Source of the DNA: Candidatus Methanoperedentaceae archaeon
Lineage (GTDB): Archaea; Halobacteriota; Methanosarcinia; Methanosarcinales; Methanoperedenaceae
Assembly (NCBI GenBank): GCA_013331375.1
Contig: DUGO01000015.1
Location: forward strand, 1 to 7,956
Reading direction: 5' to 3'
DNA: 7,956 nt
Under the pieces are notes generated by a model. It had not been told where the DNA came from and did not search any database. It saw only the letters and a list, made by a program, of their open reading frames with translations. The position numbers and the translations under genes were made by a program. Below are positions 5,795 through 7,956 of this stretch, piece after piece; the stretch's first letter is position 1, and every line of letters starts with the position of its first letter.

Positions 5795-6463
5795 ATGAAC
5801 GCTACCGCGCGACCTGAGTGCAGCTATATAACCTGGGACGGAGTTTATGCGCTTGCATCGAGCCTTGCAAAAAAGATAAGGCTTTCGGGCTACAATCCCG
5901 ACATGATAGTCGCAATCGCACGCGGCGGGGTTGTTCCTGCGAGGATACTGTGCGACCTGTTCCTCATCAAAGACCTTGCCGTGCTGAAAGTGGAGCACTG
6001 GGGCATCGCAGCGCGAAAGGATAAAAAGGCAAGGCTTCGGTGGAAGCTGCCGGTCAATGTCGGGGGAAAGAAGGTACTGGTCGTGGATGACGTGGCTGAC
6101 ACGGGCGACTCGCTCATCCTGACCTGTGAGCATATAAAGGATAAGAACCCGGCAGACCTGAAGACAGCGGTGCTGCACTACAAGAAATGCTCTGCCTTCG
6201 AACCTGATTTCTGGGCTGAGATGCAGGAGGCATGGAAATGGATTATATACCCGTGGGAGCTCTTTGAGGACATCGCCGACTTCGCGCTCGGATTTCTGAA
6301 GGAGAAGCCCATGACGCGGGAAGAGCTTGTGGACGGGCTCTCCCGGATGCTGCACATCACGGTCGGGGACGATGATGTGAATGAGGTGCTGAGGCTCCTC
6401 GCATCCAGGGGCAAGATCGGGCGCGTGAGGCTGAAAGGCAGGACGTACTGGAGAGCCTTATGA
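5795..6463 (+). CDS. Type I phosphoribosyltransferase with C-terminal winged-helix-like extension
   Basis: This 222-residue cytoplasmic enzyme should transfer a phosphoribosyl group from PRPP to a base, probably a purine (xanthine/guanine/hypoxanthine salvage). Evidence is the PRPP-binding signature VLVVDDVADTGDSL at 94-107, the ARGGVVPAR loop at 42-50, and WIIYPWE at 149-155, like the W-x-x-FPWE ending of archaeal Gpt-like proteins. The usual domain ends near residue 165. Residues about 171-222 (TREELVDGLSRML, then DDDVNEVLRLLASRGKIGRVRLKGRTYWRAL) look like a small winged helix, raising the possibility of a regulatory or nucleic-acid-binding role. The ATG at 5795 follows the larA stop by seven bases, with a weak AGGT ribosome site. 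Its stop overlaps the acylphosphatase start (ATGA). Confidence 0.85.
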   Translation: MNATARPECSYITWDGVYALASSLAKKIRLSGYNPDMIVAIARGGVVPARILCDLFLIKDLAVLKVEHWGIAARKDKKARLRWKLPVNVGGKKVLVVDDVADTGDSLILTCEHIKDKNPADLKTAVLHYKKCSAFEPDFWAEMQEAWKWIIYPWELFEDIADFALGFLKEKPMTREELVDGLSRMLHITVGDDDVNEVLRLLASRGKIGRVRLKGRTYWRAL

Positions 6464-6735
6464 ATGTGCGCGCGCATGTGCTGGTCTCAGGCAGGGTGCA
6501 GGGTGTGTCCTACAGGTCATCGACCGTGGATGAAGCCAGGCGGCTCGGGATAAGGGGATGGGTGAGGAATCTTCCCGACGGCAGGGTCGAGGCTGTGTTC
6601 GAGGGGGATAAAGATGCCGTGGAAGAACTGGTTGGCTGGTGCAGGACAGGACCGCCCCACGCCAGAGTGGCAGGCGTGGATGTGGAGTGGGATGAGGACA
6701 GGGATGAGTTCAGAGGGTTTGCGGTACGCAGGTGA
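6460..6735 (+). CDS. acyP: Acylphosphatase
   Basis: Acylphosphatase hydrolyses the carboxyl-phosphate bond of acyl phosphates such as acetyl phosphate or carbamoyl phosphate. The 91-residue length is normal. The signature GRVQGVSYR (11-19) supplies the phosphate-binding loop and catalytic R19, with Y18 in place of the usual F. The second signature GWVRNLPDGRVEAVFEG (33-49) supplies catalytic N37. The C-terminal FRGFAVRR fits the final strand. The start codon overlaps the preceding stop by four bases, so it is translationally coupled to the phosphoribosyltransferase. It appears to be the last gene of the nrpR operon, being followed by a 78-base gap. No clear terminator follows, only a loosely T-rich stretch near 6736-6750. 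Confidence 0.93.
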   Translation: MNVRAHVLVSGRVQGVSYRSSTVDEARRLGIRGWVRNLPDGRVEAVFEGDKDAVEELVGWCRTGPPHARVAGVDVEWDEDRDEFRGFAVRR

Positions 6736-6758
6736 ATTTGTAGGTTTCTTGACCCCCT

Positions 6759-6818
6759 CATATTGCATCTCCGATAGAAAGCATGATAACCGTTCACACT
6801 GTAAGGCATTATCATGCT
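6759..6818 (+). promoter_or_regulatory. Promoter and perfect inverted repeat at the geranylgeranyl reductase start
   Basis: CATATTG at 6759-6765 is the best TATA-like element, predicting a transcription start near 6785-6790. AGCATGATAA (6780-6789) and TTATCATGCT (6809-6818) form a perfect 10-bp inverted repeat separated by 19 bases. The right arm includes the ATG at 6814-6816. Because the left arm falls at or before the predicted transcription start, a DNA operator for a dimeric regulator is more likely than an RNA hairpin. If transcription starts earlier, the hairpin would hide the start codon. Confidence 0.5.
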
Positions 6819-7956
6819 CCCTGAGATGGAAAAATATGACGTCGTGGTGGTGGGCGCAGGTCCAGCAGGCTGCACTGCGGCATACTATGCAGCCTCAGGC
6901 GGGGCAAGCGTGCTGCTGATAGATAAAAAGAAGGACATAGGCACACCAGTGCAGTGCGGCGGATTCCTCCCGTGCTACGATGAGCTTGGCGAGCTCCTGC
7001 CCGATGCAGAGCTGCCCGCCACGCTGCGGTATCCCCGTAGCTGCACATACACGTCAACAAAGGTCCAGAGATTCATATCACCTTCGCTTGAGCCAAAGGA
7101 ATTCATGGTCGATGCAGACGTGCTCGACAGGAAGCAGTTCGACAAATACCTGGCAAGGGAGGCTGCGCGGAAGGGGGCTCAACTGCTCGTTGGCACGCGG
7201 GTGACGGCTGTGAGAGGTAGCGAGCTTGCGCTTCACGGTATGGGCGGCGAGGGCACTGTGAGGGCATCGGTCATCATCGGTGCAGACGGACCGTACTCGC
7301 TTGTTGCCAGGTCAGCAGGCTTGACAGGCGCGCCAGACCCTATGGGAATGGCAGTGGCGCTTGAATACGAGTTCACTGGCGTGGATGTGGACAGGGATGC
7401 GGTCGAGATGTATTTCGGCAGGGATTACGTGCCCGGAGGTTACGGCTGGATAATCCCGGAAGGCAACGATACTGCGAACGTGGGGATAGGAATACGAAAA
7501 CCATTGTGCGAGGAGGGTGTGACTGTACAGGACTACCTCCAAAGGTTCGTGCGCGAGCATCCGGGCGCCAGCAAAAAGCTGGAAGGCGGGGAAATCACTG
7601 CGATAATCAGCGGTACTGTGCCGGTCGGGGGCGCACCTGAGCGGACAGCAGCAGGTAATGTGCTAATCGCAGGCGATGCAGCCTCTCACCTCATAGCTAC
7701 CAACGGCGGCGGCATACCCACAGCCATGGTCGCGGGTAAGATAGCAGGCGAGACTGCGGCAGACCACATCAATGGCAAATGCGAGCTTGCGGCATACGAT
7801 AAGCGCTGGCGCTCTCAGATGGGGCTTGAGATATCCACATCCGTATATGTCAGGAAGCTGATGGACGGGCTCATGCGCTCCGACTCGCTGATGTCAACCG
7901 CGATGAAGCTCATCACGCCTCCGCAGATGAAATCTCTGCAGAGAGGCAGGCTGCCC
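6814..7956 (+). CDS. Geranylgeranyl reductase-family flavoprotein (3' end outside window)
   Basis: These FAD enzymes saturate the isoprenoid chains of archaeal membrane ether lipids (digeranylgeranylglycerophospholipid reductase). The 381 codons in view start with an FAD-binding Rossmann motif (VVVVGAGPAGCTAAYYA, 10-26), followed by IDKKKDIGTPVQCGG with C48 near the flavin. The family motif Y-x-W-x-x-P appears as Y210, W212 and P215, followed by GIGIRK. The second FAD motif is GDAA (287-290) with NGGGI (297-301). Family members are about 390-410 residues, so only a short tail is missing at the right edge. ATG 6814 (MLPEMEKYD) and ATG 6826 (MEKYD) are both possible starts. Neither has a strong ribosome site; a weak AAGG lies seven bases before 6814. 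The inverted repeat over the start suggests separate control from the operon upstream. A related reductase acting on another polyprenyl substrate cannot be excluded. Confidence 0.87.
   Translation, partial: MLPEMEKYDVVVVGAGPAGCTAAYYAASGGASVLLIDKKKDIGTPVQCGGFLPCYDELGELLPDAELPATLRYPRSCTYTSTKVQRFISPSLEPKEFMVDADVLDRKQFDKYLAREAARKGAQLLVGTRVTAVRGSELALHGMGGEGTVRASVIIGADGPYSLVARSAGLTGAPDPMGMAVALEYEFTGVDVDRDAVEMYFGRDYVPGGYGWIIPEGNDTANVGIGIRKPLCEEGVTVQDYLQRFVREHPGASKKLEGGEITAIISGTVPVGGAPERTAAGNVLIAGDAASHLIATNGGGIPTAMVAGKIAGETAADHINGKCELAAYDKRWRSQMGLEISTSVYVRKLMDGLMRSDSLMSTAMKLITPPQMKSLQRGRLP

Noticed and set aside
5738..6355. Minus-strand open frame of 205 codons opposite the phosphoribosyltransferase
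   Set aside because: The plus strand carries the PRPP-binding motif and operon-style junctions; the antisense product has no recognisable motif.

Overview
The window looks like chromosomal DNA of a euryarchaeon from the methanogen/ANME lineage. This rests on an ATP-grasp protein resembling the methanofuran enzyme MfnD, an NrpR-type nitrogen regulator, a geranylgeranyl reductase for archaeal ether lipids, TATA-like boxes, short or absent 5' leaders, and GGAGG-type ribosome binding sites. A Methanosarcinales/ANME-2-like source is a guess, not a determination. No mobile elements, CRISPR arrays, tRNAs or rRNAs were seen.

Layout. (1) 1-602, minus strand: surE, a nucleotidase whose C-terminus lies beyond the left edge. 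Its promoter region is divergent with (2) 649-1572, plus strand: the MfnD-like ATP-grasp ligase, followed by a hairpin. (3) 1645-3278: a TATA box, a strong Shine-Dalgarno site, a cysteine-free 128-residue protein of unknown function, a short stem-loop plus T-tract, and a radical SAM/SPASM enzyme with a full set of cluster cysteines. This resembles a peptide- or protein-modification pair and is the least described part of the window. (4) 3279-3586: 308 bases with no long gene, but with a strong TATA box, a GGAGG site and a 21-codon lysine-rich reading frame, followed by two tiny overlapping frames. (5) 3587-6735: a compact operon of nrpR, a larA-type nickel-pincer racemase homologue, a phosphoribosyltransferase with a C-terminal extension, and an acylphosphatase, joined by 4-base overlaps or a 7-base gap. 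(6) 6736-7956: a 78-base gap carrying a perfect 10-bp inverted repeat that covers the next start codon, then a geranylgeranyl reductase-family flavoprotein cut by the right edge.

The genes do not form one pathway. The operon combines a 2-oxoglutarate-type sensor/repressor with small-metabolite enzymes (racemase, purine-type salvage, acyl phosphate hydrolysis). The flanking genes serve cofactor and lipid synthesis. The best candidate for something undescribed is the 1719-3278 pair, together with the small peptide frame just after it.
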